A DNA stretch of 64,000 nt from an uncultured Desulfomicrobiaceae bacterium (GTDB lineage Bacteria; Desulfobacterota; Desulfovibrionia; Desulfovibrionales; Desulfomicrobiaceae). Positions 23,900 through 32,204 of this stretch are shown in pieces (the stretch's first letter is position 1; each line of letters starts with the position of its first letter). The stretch is taken from the NCBI GenBank assembly GCA_937989665.1, contig CALKRN010000008.1, positions 1 through 64,000 of the forward strand, written 5' to 3'. A program made the position numbers and the translations under genes. Under the pieces are notes generated by a model. That model saw nothing but the letters and a program-made list of their open reading frames with translations, did no database searches and had not been told where the DNA came from.

Positions 23900-23976
23900 C
23901 GGGATGTAGCGCAGTCTGGGAGCGCACTTGAATGGGGTTCAAGGGGCCGGAGGTTCAAATCCTCTCATCCCGACCA
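23900..23976 (+). tRNA. tRNA-Pro (anticodon GGG)
   Basis: 77 bases including an encoded CCA. The acceptor arms CGGGATG and CATCCCG pair perfectly; the anticodon stem CTTGA/TCAAG closes a 7-base loop ATGGGGT with anticodon GGG; the T-arm carries GGTTCAAATCC. It reads CCC and CCU proline codons. It is four bases upstream of tRNA-Thr. Confidence 0.95.
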
Positions 23977-23980
23977 GAAC

Positions 23981-24056
23981 GCCCACATAGCTCAGTCGGC
24001 AGAGCGCGTCCTTGGTAAGGACGAGGTCAGCAGTTCAATCCTGCTTGTGGGCTCCA
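23981..24056 (+). tRNA. tRNA-Thr (anticodon GGT)
   Basis: 76 bases with encoded CCA. The acceptor GCCCACA pairs with TGTGGGC; the anticodon stem GTCCT/AGGAC closes the loop TTGGTAA with anticodon GGT; the T-arm contains AGTTCAATC. It decodes ACC and ACU. Probably co-transcribed with tRNA-Pro and ended by the hairpin at 24067. Confidence 0.95.
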
Positions 24057-24066
24057 GACAGCAAAA

Positions 24067-24091
24067 GGCCGGTCGCAGGACCGGCCTTTTT
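24067..24091 (+). terminator. rho-independent terminator of the tRNA-Pro/Thr unit
   Basis: GGCCGGTC pairs perfectly with GACCGGCC around a GCAG loop, followed directly by TTTTT. It starts 11 bases after the tRNA-Thr CCA. Confidence 0.9.
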
Positions 24092-24214
24092 CATGAAAAG
24101 CCGTTTCTTTCTCACGGCCATAGGGGTGGCCTCTCCCGACCATTTGCCCTGGCGACGACTCTAGGATAGGATTTTTGCTTAGTGCTGTTCCAACCACTTC
24201 TCAAAGGATCCTCT

Positions 24215-25492
24215 ATGCACCCCATCAAAACCATGTATCGGGCTATCCGTAACGACCCTTTTCCCGAGACCCTCCGCCTCTGCCTGGGAGAGAGAACCGT
24301 CACCTTTCGCAAACGCACCTGGGCCATTGACGGAGAGCAGCGCGGTCTGCGCTACGGCGAAAACCCGGACCAACCTGCGGCCCTCTACGCCGCCGAGACA
24401 GGAGAGCTCCACGCCGGCGAGACTCCCCTGTGCACCCGTGCCCCTGGCCTTATCTCCACCATGACCGAAGCCGAGCTCGTGCAATCCGGCAAGCACCCTG
24501 GGAAGATCAACCTAACTGACGTGGACAATGGGATCCAGATCCTCCAGTACCTCACGGCTAAACCTGCGGCGGTCATTCTCAAGCACACCAACCCCTGCGG
24601 CGCCGCCTGGTCGAGCGACGGCTTGGCAACAGCCCTCTCCCGTGCCTATGCCGCGGACCGCATTGCCGCCTTTGGCGGGGTAGTAGTCGTCAACCGCACC
24701 GTGGACGAAGCATGCGCCCGTATCCTCACCGCGAGCTACTTCGAAGTCATCGCCGCCCCGCAGTACACAGCAGCAGCCCTTTCCCTTTTTGAGACCAAAA
24801 AAAACCTTCGCGTCCTCTGTCTTCCGGGCCTCGCCCATCTTGAAGAACTCCTCGATCGCCCCTTTTTGGACATCAAGAGCCTTGCCGATGGAGGCCTCAT
24901 CCTCCAGACCTCCTTTCGCAACCGCATCCGCACCGTGGAGGACTTTCTCCCTGCCGAGGCCACGACCCCAGAAGGCACCACCGTCCTGGCCCGGCGGCCT
25001 ACGCCAAAGGAGGCGGAAGACCTCCTTTTTGCCTGGGCTGTGGAGGCAGGGGTGACGTCCAACTCCGTCATCTTTGCCCGTGACGGGGCCACCGTGGCCA
25101 TTGGCACTGGCGAACAAGACCGGGTGGGCTGCGTGGATATCACCATCTTCAAGGCGTACACCAAATACGCCGATAACCTCTCCCGTGCGGAGGCCGGATG
25201 CTCCATCTATGACCTGCGCCGTGCGGCGAAGACTGACCCCGGTCAGGCCCGGCTGCTCGAGGACATCGAACGCCGCTCTCAGGAAGCCCGCGGAGGCTTG
25301 CCCGGGACGGTGCTCGTCTCGGATGGGTTTTTCCCCTTCCGCGACGGGGTGGATTTAGCCATAGCGCAAGGGGTCACCGCCATTGCCCAGCCTGGCGGCT
25401 CGGTGCGGGACGCTGAAGTCATCATGGCCGTCAATGAGGCCCACCCCCAGGTAGCCATGGTCTTTACCGGCCAGCGTTCCTTCAAACACTAG
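24215..25492 (+). CDS. AICAR transformylase domain protein (PurH C-terminal half, stand-alone)
   Basis: 425 residues matching the AICAR formyltransferase half of PurH: L-R-Y-G-E-N-P near the N-terminus, the I-L-K-H-T-N-P-C-G-A catalytic segment, A-F-G-G-V-V, the S-N-S-V-I-F region, D-G-F-F-P-F-R-D and Q-P-G-G-S-V-R-D near the end. The N-terminal IMP cyclohydrolase domain of ordinary PurH (with its MGS fold) is absent, so inosinicase must be encoded elsewhere. It would formylate AICAR with 10-formyl-tetrahydrofolate in purine synthesis. The ATG at 24215 has an AAAGGA site; an in-frame codon at 24182 is less likely. Confidence 0.87.
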   Translation: MHPIKTMYRAIRNDPFPETLRLCLGERTVTFRKRTWAIDGEQRGLRYGENPDQPAALYAAETGELHAGETPLCTRAPGLISTMTEAELVQSGKHPGKINLTDVDNGIQILQYLTAKPAAVILKHTNPCGAAWSSDGLATALSRAYAADRIAAFGGVVVVNRTVDEACARILTASYFEVIAAPQYTAAALSLFETKKNLRVLCLPGLAHLEELLDRPFLDIKSLADGGLILQTSFRNRIRTVEDFLPAEATTPEGTTVLARRPTPKEAEDLLFAWAVEAGVTSNSVIFARDGATVAIGTGEQDRVGCVDITIFKAYTKYADNLSRAEAGCSIYDLRRAAKTDPGQARLLEDIERRSQEARGGLPGTVLVSDGFFPFRDGVDLAIAQGVTAIAQPGGSVRDAEVIMAVNEAHPQVAMVFTGQRSFKH

Positions 25493-25501
25493 GCGGCGCG
25501 G

Positions 25502-27538
25502 ATGGAGCATCTCCTCCCCATCCAGCCGGGGTGTCTGGTGGAGTTTCTCCAGGACAACCAACCGATCCTCGCCTGGACCCTCGAGGCCGTGGCCGGCAAG
25601 GCGCGCCTCTTTACCGTGGGCCAGCGCGAAACAAAGCTCCCTCTCTCCCGCGTCCTTCCCTGGACCGGCCCCCAGTACGCCACCGGCGCCTCCCGACAGG
25701 AGATGCTCGAGACCCTGCGCCGCCACCATGGCCTTCGGGCTTCCCTCGCCGAGGCCATCGATACCTTGGCCATTTGGGAACTGGCCCAAGGCGAACTCTC
25801 CGAGGCGGATGTCTCCTGGCTCGGCAGCCTCATCTTCGCCGAACCAAGCCCAGACCACCTCGCAGCCCTCGGGCGCAAACTCCTCCAGACCAAGACCCAT
25901 TTTCGCTTCAATCCGCCCCGTTTCGAAATCTTCCCCCACGACGTTGTGGCGCGTCGGCAAGAAGAGCTTCTCCGAGCGGAAGAGCGCCGGCGCCTCGTGG
26001 GCTTTAGCCAAGAATTCCTGCGGGCCCTATGGGATCGCGTGCAAAGCAAACCCACCCCCATCCCCACCCCTGACCCGGAGCAAGAGGCGCGGCTGCGGGC
26101 CCTGCTCATGGCCCGCATCATCACTCCCGAGGATCGGGAGAGCGAACTCCTCTGGAAGACCATGGCCCAAGGCCTACCCGAGGACCCATGGCTCCCCCTG
26201 CTTCTGGCCGAGGCCTGGGGGATTGTGCCACGGCACTTCAACGTCGCCCTTGCCCGCGCCGACTACACCTGGGAGCCATCCTGGGCACAACCCTTCCACC
26301 CAGCAGTGCACGCCCTCCTCGAGCATGTGGCCTCCACGCCACTCCCAGAAGATCCCACCCCCTATCTCACCGTCGATGCCGCCACCACCCAAGATATTGA
26401 TGACGGCTTCTGGGTCGAACCCCTCTCCCAGGCCGGCTGGCGGGTGCGCATCGCCCTTTCCTGCCCTGCTTTGGGCTGGCCTTGGGGCTCTCCCCTGGAC
26501 CTCGCCGTGCGCCACCGCTTCTCCTCCCTTTACCTGCCGGAGGGGACAAGCCATATGCTCCCAGAGGCCTTAGGCATCGGGGGGCTTAGCCTGCATGCCT
26601 CCACCCCCCGACCTGCCCTGATCGTCCAATGCCACGTCAACCAAGAAGGCGAGGTCCTCCAGTGCACCCCCGAACTCGCCCGCATCCAGGTGGCGTCCAA
26701 CACGACCTACGCGGCCGTGGAGGCCGCTCTCGAGCACGGCCACCCCGCACTCACTGCAGCTTTCGAAGCCGCTCAGGCCTTGCGGGAACGCCGCATCCGC
26801 GAAGGAGCGGTCATCACCGAACAGGCCGACCCCTATCTCGTCCTCCAGGGCGATGGCCCTGAAGTGCGTCTCCACCTGCCGCCCCCTACCCCCCGTGCCC
26901 AGACCATTGTCTCGGAACTGATGGTCCTCGGGAATGCCGCCCTGGCGGCCTTCGCCCTCCGCCAACAGATCCCCCTGCTCTTTCGCACCCAAAACATCGC
27001 CCTGCCTCCCGAGTGTGCCGGCGTATGGCGAGAACCCCAGGACATCTACCGCATCCTTGGCCGCATGGGCCCGTCCCTCCTGGAGACTGAACCCCGCCGC
27101 CACGCCACCGTGGCAGCCCCGGCGTATGCCACCTGTACCTCCCCGCTGCGGCGCTATGTGGACCTCATCAACGTCGGCCAATTGATCGCTGCCCTGCAAG
27201 GCGTGCCCACACCTTTTTCCCGGACCGACCTCGAGGCCCTCCTCCCCCAACTCTGCCAACGCGCCGAGGCCGTAGGGCAAGCGCAGCGCAGCCGCACCCG
27301 GTACTGGAAATTCGAATACCTCCGGCAGCAGGCCAAAAACCGCCACCTTCCCGCCATCCTGGTGGACGCCGGCAGTCCGCTCGCCACCGTGGCCTTGCCG
27401 GAACCGAGCCTCTTTCTCAAAGTCCCGCGCAAGATCCTCGGCGAGAAACTACGCCTTGGCCAGCGCTTCCATTTGCGCCTTGGCCGAGTGGACCCCTTAG
27501 GCGGGGACGTCAAAATCCTCGATGCCTTCGAGGTCTAG
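25502..27538 (+). CDS. RNB-domain exoribonuclease (RNase II/R family)
   Basis: 678 residues. The catalytic RNB centre begins near residue 295 with T-V-D-A-A-T-T-Q-D-I-D-D, supplying the magnesium-binding aspartates, and continues to the T-S-P-L-R-R-Y-V-D-L conserved block near residue 545. The N-terminal part contains helical stretches and no clear cold-shock pair, and the C-terminus lacks a full basic S1 tail, so it is a shorter RNase II-like form rather than canonical RNase R. It should degrade RNA 3' to 5'. It starts 9 bases after the AICAR transformylase stop, suggesting co-transcription. Confidence 0.85.
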   Translation: MEHLLPIQPGCLVEFLQDNQPILAWTLEAVAGKARLFTVGQRETKLPLSRVLPWTGPQYATGASRQEMLETLRRHHGLRASLAEAIDTLAIWELAQGELSEADVSWLGSLIFAEPSPDHLAALGRKLLQTKTHFRFNPPRFEIFPHDVVARRQEELLRAEERRRLVGFSQEFLRALWDRVQSKPTPIPTPDPEQEARLRALLMARIITPEDRESELLWKTMAQGLPEDPWLPLLLAEAWGIVPRHFNVALARADYTWEPSWAQPFHPAVHALLEHVASTPLPEDPTPYLTVDAATTQDIDDGFWVEPLSQAGWRVRIALSCPALGWPWGSPLDLAVRHRFSSLYLPEGTSHMLPEALGIGGLSLHASTPRPALIVQCHVNQEGEVLQCTPELARIQVASNTTYAAVEAALEHGHPALTAAFEAAQALRERRIREGAVITEQADPYLVLQGDGPEVRLHLPPPTPRAQTIVSELMVLGNAALAAFALRQQIPLLFRTQNIALPPECAGVWREPQDIYRILGRMGPSLLETEPRRHATVAAPAYATCTSPLRRYVDLINVGQLIAALQGVPTPFSRTDLEALLPQLCQRAEAVGQAQRSRTRYWKFEYLRQQAKNRHLPAILVDAGSPLATVALPEPSLFLKVPRKILGEKLRLGQRFHLRLGRVDPLGGDVKILDAFEV

Positions 27539-27626
27539 GCGCCACTCCATCCAGTTTTTCCCTTGAACCACGAGCTGGGGCATGCTACCCGCCTGGCATC
27601 TCTATCTTCAAAGTAAGGAGCATCCC

Positions 27627-28226
27627 ATGGCCCATCTCTTTGTGCTCATCCTCTGCTATTTGCTGGGATCCATCCCCTTTGGGCTCATCATCGGCCAAAT
27701 CATTTGTGGAACAGACCCTCGCCAAGACGGAAGTGGCAATATCGGGGCGACCAATGTCGCCCGCGTCTGTGGAAAGAATGCTGGTTTTTGGACCCTGGTT
27801 CTCGACATTGCCAAAGGTTTTGCTGCCGTCCTCCTCGCGCAGGCGGTCAGCGATGGCGGCTTCTTTCTTGGCCTCGCGGCACTCGTGGCCATCGTGGGCC
27901 ACATGTTCTCGGTCTTTCTTCACGGTCACGGCGGCAAGGGAGTTGCCACCTTCGTAGGGGCCTTCCTTGGCCTCACCCCTGGAGCTATCCTCGTGGCCGT
28001 GATCGTCTTTTTCCTTGTCCTGCACCTGTACGGCTACGTCTCTCTGGCCTCCCTGGCCATGGCCACGGCCCTACCGATTGTGCTTCTTTTTGCCGGGGAG
28101 TGGGGGCTCCTTCTTCCCACCCTGGCGGCATCAGCGCTCATCTTCTGGAAGCATAAGGACAATATCGAGCGGCTCCTTGCCGGTACGGAACATCCCTGGA
28201 AGTGCTCCAAGGCCGAAGAGGCCTAA
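27627..28226 (+). CDS. plsY: acyl-phosphate:glycerol-3-phosphate acyltransferase
   Basis: 199 residues with five or so membrane helices. The three PlsY motifs are visible: S-I-P-F-G near the N-terminus, [10 protein letters not shown], and [10 protein letters not shown] near residues 100-110. It transfers an acyl group from acyl-phosphate to glycerol-3-phosphate, the first step of membrane lipid synthesis. The start at 27627 is set by TAAGGAG 8 bases upstream. Its last codons overlap the end of trmFO on the opposite strand by 4 bases. Confidence 0.93.
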   Translation: MAHLFVLILCYLLGSIPFGLIIGQIICGTDPRQDGSGNIGATNVARVCGKNAGFWTLVLDIAKGFAAVLLAQAVSDGGFFLGLAALVAIVGHMFSVFLHGHGGKGVATFVGAFLGLTPGAILVAVIVFFLVLHLYGYVSLASLAMATALPIVLLFAGEWGLLLPTLAASALIFWKHKDNIERLLAGTEHPWKCSKAEEA

Positions 28227-29524
28227 ACGCCACCCGTCCGCCATGCCGCGAAGACGGACCGCGCCCGCTGGGAGTAGGCCTCCTTGCGGGCGCGCTTGCG
28301 CTGCCGGCCAGGCAAGGCTGGCATCAGGCCAAAGTGGATGTTGGATGGCTGAAAATCTTCTCTCGCAGTGCGCAAATGCCCCAGCAGGGCCCCCAGGGCT
28401 GTCTCTTGGGGTGGTAGGTCAGGGAGTTGGCCGGCAAGGAAGTGGCCAAGCCACAGGCCAGTGGCCGCGGACTCCAGATATCCCTCCACCCCGGTGAGCT
28501 GTCCGGCCACGAACACCCCCGGCCGAGCCCGTAACTCCAGATACGGGGTAAGGACCCGTGGGGCATGGAGAAAGGTGTTGCGGTGCATGCTGCCTAAGCG
28601 CAGAAATTCGGCCTTCTCGAGCCCAGGGATGAGGGCGAAGATGCGCCGCTGCTCTGGATAGGTGAGCTTGGTTTGGAAGCCCACAAGGTTGCAGGCAGTC
28701 TTTTCCCGGTTTTCTGGCCGCAGCTGCACGACGGCAAACGGCTCACGGCCAGTGCGCGGGTCAGGAAGTCCCACTGGCTTCATCGGGCCATAGGCGAGGG
28801 TCAGGTCTCCACGCCGGGCCATGACCTCGATGGGCAAGCAGCCCTCAAAGTGACGCTCTTCTTCAAACGCATGTGCAGGCACGGTCTGGCCGCTGCGCAG
28901 GGCCTCGAGAAAACGGAAATACTCTGCTTCGGTGAGGGGCAAGTTGAGATAATCCCGGCCATTGGCCTCATGGCGTGAGGCCCAATAGGCCCGGCTCATG
29001 TCCACCGAGTCAGTGGCCACAATGGGGGCAATGGCATCATAAAAGGCAAGATGCCGCTGCCCCACCGTTTGGGCCAGGTCTTCGGCCAAGGCAGGGCTCA
29101 CGAGCGGCCCCGGGGCGAGAATGACGGCCTCGACACCAACCGATGCCGGGTCCGGGACGCCGGTGACTTCCCGATGCTCCACGGTGATGCGCGGATGCTG
29201 GCGGATGCGCTCCGTTATCCAGGCAGAAAACCGCTCGCGGTCCACGGCCAGGGCTTTGCCTGCCGGCACGCGGGTAGCCTCGGCGGCGGCCATGACCAAG
29301 CTGCCCAACTCCCGCAGCTCCGCCTGCAAGAGTCCAATCCCGGAAGTAAGGTCCTGCGATCGAAAGGAATTGGAGCACACGAGCTCGGCAAATCCGGGCA
29401 TGGTGTGGGCCGGGGAAAAGCGCACCGGCTTCATCTCCACCACCAGCACGCTATGCCCTGCTTCGGCGAGGGCAAAGGCCGCTTCACAACCTGCAAGTCC
29501 AGCACCAACGACCAGATATCGCAT
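28223..29524 (-). CDS. trmFO: methylenetetrahydrofolate-tRNA-(uracil-5-)-methyltransferase
   Basis: 433 residues, family length. The FAD-binding start is [15 protein letters not shown]; the signature C-S-N-S-F-R-S follows near residue 50, and the later [12 protein letters not shown] segment is typical of TrmFO and the related GidA. It makes ribothymidine at position 54 in tRNA using methylenetetrahydrofolate and FADH2. I placed the start at 29524 rather than 29545 so that the flavin fold begins at once. The small zinc-ribbon-like gene lies upstream on the same strand. Confidence 0.93.
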   Translation of the reverse strand: MRYLVVGAGLAGCEAAFALAEAGHSVLVVEMKPVRFSPAHTMPGFAELVCSNSFRSQDLTSGIGLLQAELRELGSLVMAAAEATRVPAGKALAVDRERFSAWITERIRQHPRITVEHREVTGVPDPASVGVEAVILAPGPLVSPALAEDLAQTVGQRHLAFYDAIAPIVATDSVDMSRAYWASRHEANGRDYLNLPLTEAEYFRFLEALRSGQTVPAHAFEEERHFEGCLPIEVMARRGDLTLAYGPMKPVGLPDPRTGREPFAVVQLRPENREKTACNLVGFQTKLTYPEQRRIFALIPGLEKAEFLRLGSMHRNTFLHAPRVLTPYLELRARPGVFVAGQLTGVEGYLESAATGLWLGHFLAGQLPDLPPQETALGALLGHLRTAREDFQPSNIHFGLMPALPGRQRKRARKEAYSQRARSVFAAWRTGGV

Positions 29525-29534
29525 CCAGAGCTCC

Positions 29535-29747
29535 TCAATCCTCATCAGTATCGACGAGATTTATGCTCCGCAATCCAAGACGGGAGTTGACCTCTTCGAT
29601 GCGCTCTAAAAGTCGCTTGCGACGCACTGCATTGCGTTCCACATAGTAGGACAAAAGCAAAAAATTACGGCAATGGAAAAGGTTATGCCGTTCCGTATCA
29701 ACATCCACTAATTTACCGCATAACGGGCAAGCCCTGAGCTCTGCCAT
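29535..29747 (-). CDS. small zinc-ribbon-like protein
   Basis: 70 residues. A C-P-L-C-G knuckle near residue 7 is matched by H-N-L-F-H-C-R-N around residues 21-28, a plausible C2-HC metal site; the rest is a charged helix ([14 protein letters not shown]) with an acidic end. It lies between the receiver/TPR gene and trmFO on the same strand, with gaps of 1 and about 10 bases. No family is recognised; it may be a small adaptor or nucleic-acid-binding protein. Confidence 0.65.
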   Translation of the reverse strand: MAELRACPLCGKLVDVDTERHNLFHCRNFLLLSYYVERNAVRRKRLLERIEEVNSRLGLRSINLVDTDED

Positions 29748-29748
29748 G

Positions 29749-30786
29749 CTAGCTTCCCAAGGAGATTCGAATCGGCGCTGCAGAGGAGACCTTATCCTTC
29801 ATATCGTTGAGCTGACGGAATAATTTGAGGGCCTCAGCATGGTCTGCAGCAATGGCGAGGCATTGGCGCAAGCAATCCAAGGCCTTTTGGGGATTGCGAT
29901 CGCACAGGTAGGCCTTTGCCATGTTATAATAAATATTCTCATCATTGGGGCTCAATTCAAGTGCCCGCATGTAGGCCTGGAGTGCCTCTTTGTACTGCTT
30001 ACTTTGGCGCAAACGGATCCCCAATGTGTTGTACGGATTAGGCGCATTTACATCATGGCGTAAAATCTCTACGAAGATTTCCCGCACCTTTGTAAAATTA
30101 TTGATCTTAGCATATTCTTCAGCGGCTTTCTGCAAATAAAACTGATAGCGTTCTTGATCTCCCTTGCCTTTATAGGCTGCAGCCAAACCCTCATACGCCT
30201 TGATAAAGGTTTGGTTCTGTTCCAAGGCTCGATTAAAGGCCGCGATGGCCTCGGACCAGCGTTTTTCCAACAGTAACTTACATCCCTTATAAAAAAGGAC
30301 CTCGGCCATGTCCTCGTCGCTGCCCACCGTCAAGGTCAGAACATCGATGGCCTCCTGAAACCGCCCTTCGACCATCAGGGCTTGGGCCTGATCCACGGTG
30401 GCACGCACCGCGGTGTCTTTGGCATACATGCGCAGTCCTTGCAGGAAGTGCCGCTCCAAGGTCTGGAGATCAAAAGGCCGCACCACCAAACCGACACATC
30501 CTGCCGCGATGAGCCCAAGGATATAGTCCTCCTCCCGCCGAGCGGAAATGACGACCACCGGCCGCAGCTCTCCAGGCTTACTCGTGCGCAAGCCCGCGAT
30601 GCACGCCTCCAGGGTCATGTCCTCCACCTCCGAGTCCACCACCGCCAAGGCCACCTCGTTATGGCGGGCAAAATCCACCGCCGCGGTCCCGGAAGCGAAA
30701 CGCACAACCTCCCTTTGACCCATGGAGGTCAATATTTGTCGCAACTCCTGGGCTGCGGCATCGATGGCAGTAACCAAAACAATCAT
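29749..30786 (-). CDS. receiver-like domain fused to TPR repeats
   Basis: 345 residues from the ATG at 30786 (GGGGA site just upstream). About residues 1-120 form a receiver-like fold, but with changes: the usual acidic pair at the start is replaced by T-A-I-D, Asp51 is retained in A-V-V-D-S, and the conserved lysine before P-F is arginine (V-V-R-P-F). The rest holds five to six TPR-type helical repeats (A-L-E-Q-N-Q-T-F-I-K-A-Y, N-P-Y-N-T-L-G and similar). It is probably a scaffold whose receiver may not be phosphorylated normally. Its gene overlaps nothing and faces murB divergently. Confidence 0.78.
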   Translation of the reverse strand: MIVLVTAIDAAAQELRQILTSMGQREVVRFASGTAAVDFARHNEVALAVVDSEVEDMTLEACIAGLRTSKPGELRPVVVISARREEDYILGLIAAGCVGLVVRPFDLQTLERHFLQGLRMYAKDTAVRATVDQAQALMVEGRFQEAIDVLTLTVGSDEDMAEVLFYKGCKLLLEKRWSEAIAAFNRALEQNQTFIKAYEGLAAAYKGKGDQERYQFYLQKAAEEYAKINNFTKVREIFVEILRHDVNAPNPYNTLGIRLRQSKQYKEALQAYMRALELSPNDENIYYNMAKAYLCDRNPQKALDCLRQCLAIAADHAEALKLFRQLNDMKDKVSSAAPIRISLGS

Positions 30787-31077
30787 ATGTTCCCCCAGCG
30801 GCTTTCCTTGCCCTGTGCAGCACATCCTATGCCAAGGAGTTCCCTGAGGCAATGCCCTCTCTGTCCTCCCCAAGCCATCACCAGCGCCAGAGTTCTCCCC
30901 ACGACCGCTCCAGTCCTTGGCAAAAGGACTCGCCTGCACGCTCCCCAGCGCTCGAACAGCACAGGGCGCAAGAGGTTCTCCTCAACATTGACCCAAGGAC
31001 ACGCCTTTGGCATCCTATCCTTCAGAGTATTCCCACCGACTCGGTGTGGGAGCCTGTCGTTGCCAGCGGAGTCCCAG

Positions 31078-31959
31078 ATGCGCCACTTTCCCTCTGCCCC
31101 CCTTGCCCGCCACTGTACCTACCGTATTGGGGGGACAGCGGAAATCTTTGCCCCAGAGACCATGGCCGAATGCCTCGCCCTCGTGCGCTCCTGGCGCGCC
31201 CAAGGCCAACCCTTCTGGGTCCTCGGAGGCGGGGCCAACACCCTCTTTGGCGATGGACATTTGCCGTTCCCTGTCCTGTTGACTCGCGCCCTCGACGCCC
31301 TCACCATCCACGGCCTGGTTGTGGAAGCCCAGGCCGGGGTGTGGCTCGACCGGCTTGTGGCCCTGACCGTACGCCATGGCTTGGCTGGACTAGAACGGCT
31401 CTCTGGCATCCCCGGCAGTGTCGGCGGGGCGATCCGCATGAACGCCGGGGCCTACGGCGCGGAGGTAAGCGACCACCTCCTGGAGGTAACGGTCCTTGCT
31501 CCAGATGGTGGCGTGGTCCGCATCCCGAAGGAAGCCTGTGGCTTCGGTTACCGCTCGGCCCACGGGCTACATGGCGCGCTTATCCTTAGCGCCCGCTGGC
31601 TCCTTTCGCCGCAAGACGCTGCCATCCTTCAAGGCGAACGCCGGACAATCCTCCAGCGCCGCCGCCAAGCCCAACCCCTCGAGTACCCCTCGGCAGGCAG
31701 TGTCTTCAAACGCCCACCAGGGGACTATGCCTCGCGTCTCGTCGACGCTGCAGGACTTAAGGGCGTGCGTATCGGCGGGGCACAGGTATCTGAAAAACAT
31801 GCGGGATTCATCGTCAACCGTGGTGGCGCCTCGGCCGCTGATGTCCTGGCCCTCATGGCCCTGTGCCGCAGGACGGTAGCCAACCGGTTTGGTGTCCACC
31901 TCGAACTCGAGCAATGCCTGTGCCTGGAACACTGGCCCCAAGAGAAGGATCTCCCCTAG
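31078..31959 (+). CDS. murB: UDP-N-acetylenolpyruvoylglucosamine reductase
   Basis: 293 residues, short-form MurB. The FAD domain carries T-Y-R-I-G-G-T-A-E and L-G-G-G-A-N-T-L-F; the substrate side has G-I-P-G-S-V-G-G-A-I-R-M-N-A-G-A-Y-G and the catalytic serine in P-S-A-G-S-V-F-K-R-P. It reduces the enolpyruvyl group to lactyl, giving UDP-MurNAc. The ATG at 31078 was chosen because the C-T-Y-R-I-G-G motif normally lies near residue 13-20; longer open sequence upstream has no coding character. Confidence 0.92.
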   Translation: MRHFPSAPLARHCTYRIGGTAEIFAPETMAECLALVRSWRAQGQPFWVLGGGANTLFGDGHLPFPVLLTRALDALTIHGLVVEAQAGVWLDRLVALTVRHGLAGLERLSGIPGSVGGAIRMNAGAYGAEVSDHLLEVTVLAPDGGVVRIPKEACGFGYRSAHGLHGALILSARWLLSPQDAAILQGERRTILQRRRQAQPLEYPSAGSVFKRPPGDYASRLVDAAGLKGVRIGGAQVSEKHAGFIVNRGGASAADVLALMALCRRTVANRFGVHLELEQCLCLEHWPQEKDLP

Positions 31960-32204
31960 ATGAGGATTTACAAAACTGGGCCTTGCGTAGGAGTACGGCG
32001 AACCTGCGCGTGGCCAGGAGAAGGAGAGCCCACCTCGGGAGGATTGACAGCCGCTACTCTGGTCTTGTCCTGATACGCGAGCACCTGCCTTTCGCAAGAA
32101 ACTCCCCTTGGGAGGGTTTACAGCCCCTGCCGCCGGCACTAGAAAAAGCGCGGTCGTTTTGGTTGCAACAGCGTCTTTTCACCTTTTCCGCAGAGAATGT
32201 CCCT
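31960..32204. other. intergenic region before the type I secretion operon
   Basis: About 245 bases without a gene. It contains two similar stretches, CCTCGGGAGGATTGACAGCC near 32032 and CCTTGGGAGGGTTTACAGCC near 32105, which might be a doubled regulatory site; the first includes TTGACA. No convincing -10 partner could be fixed. Confidence 0.35.

Noticed and set aside
32032-32127. Two similar 20-base stretches before the type I secretion operon, read as an operator
   Set aside because: They match only partly and no promoter could be placed against them. Noted in the region entry but not claimed as a site.
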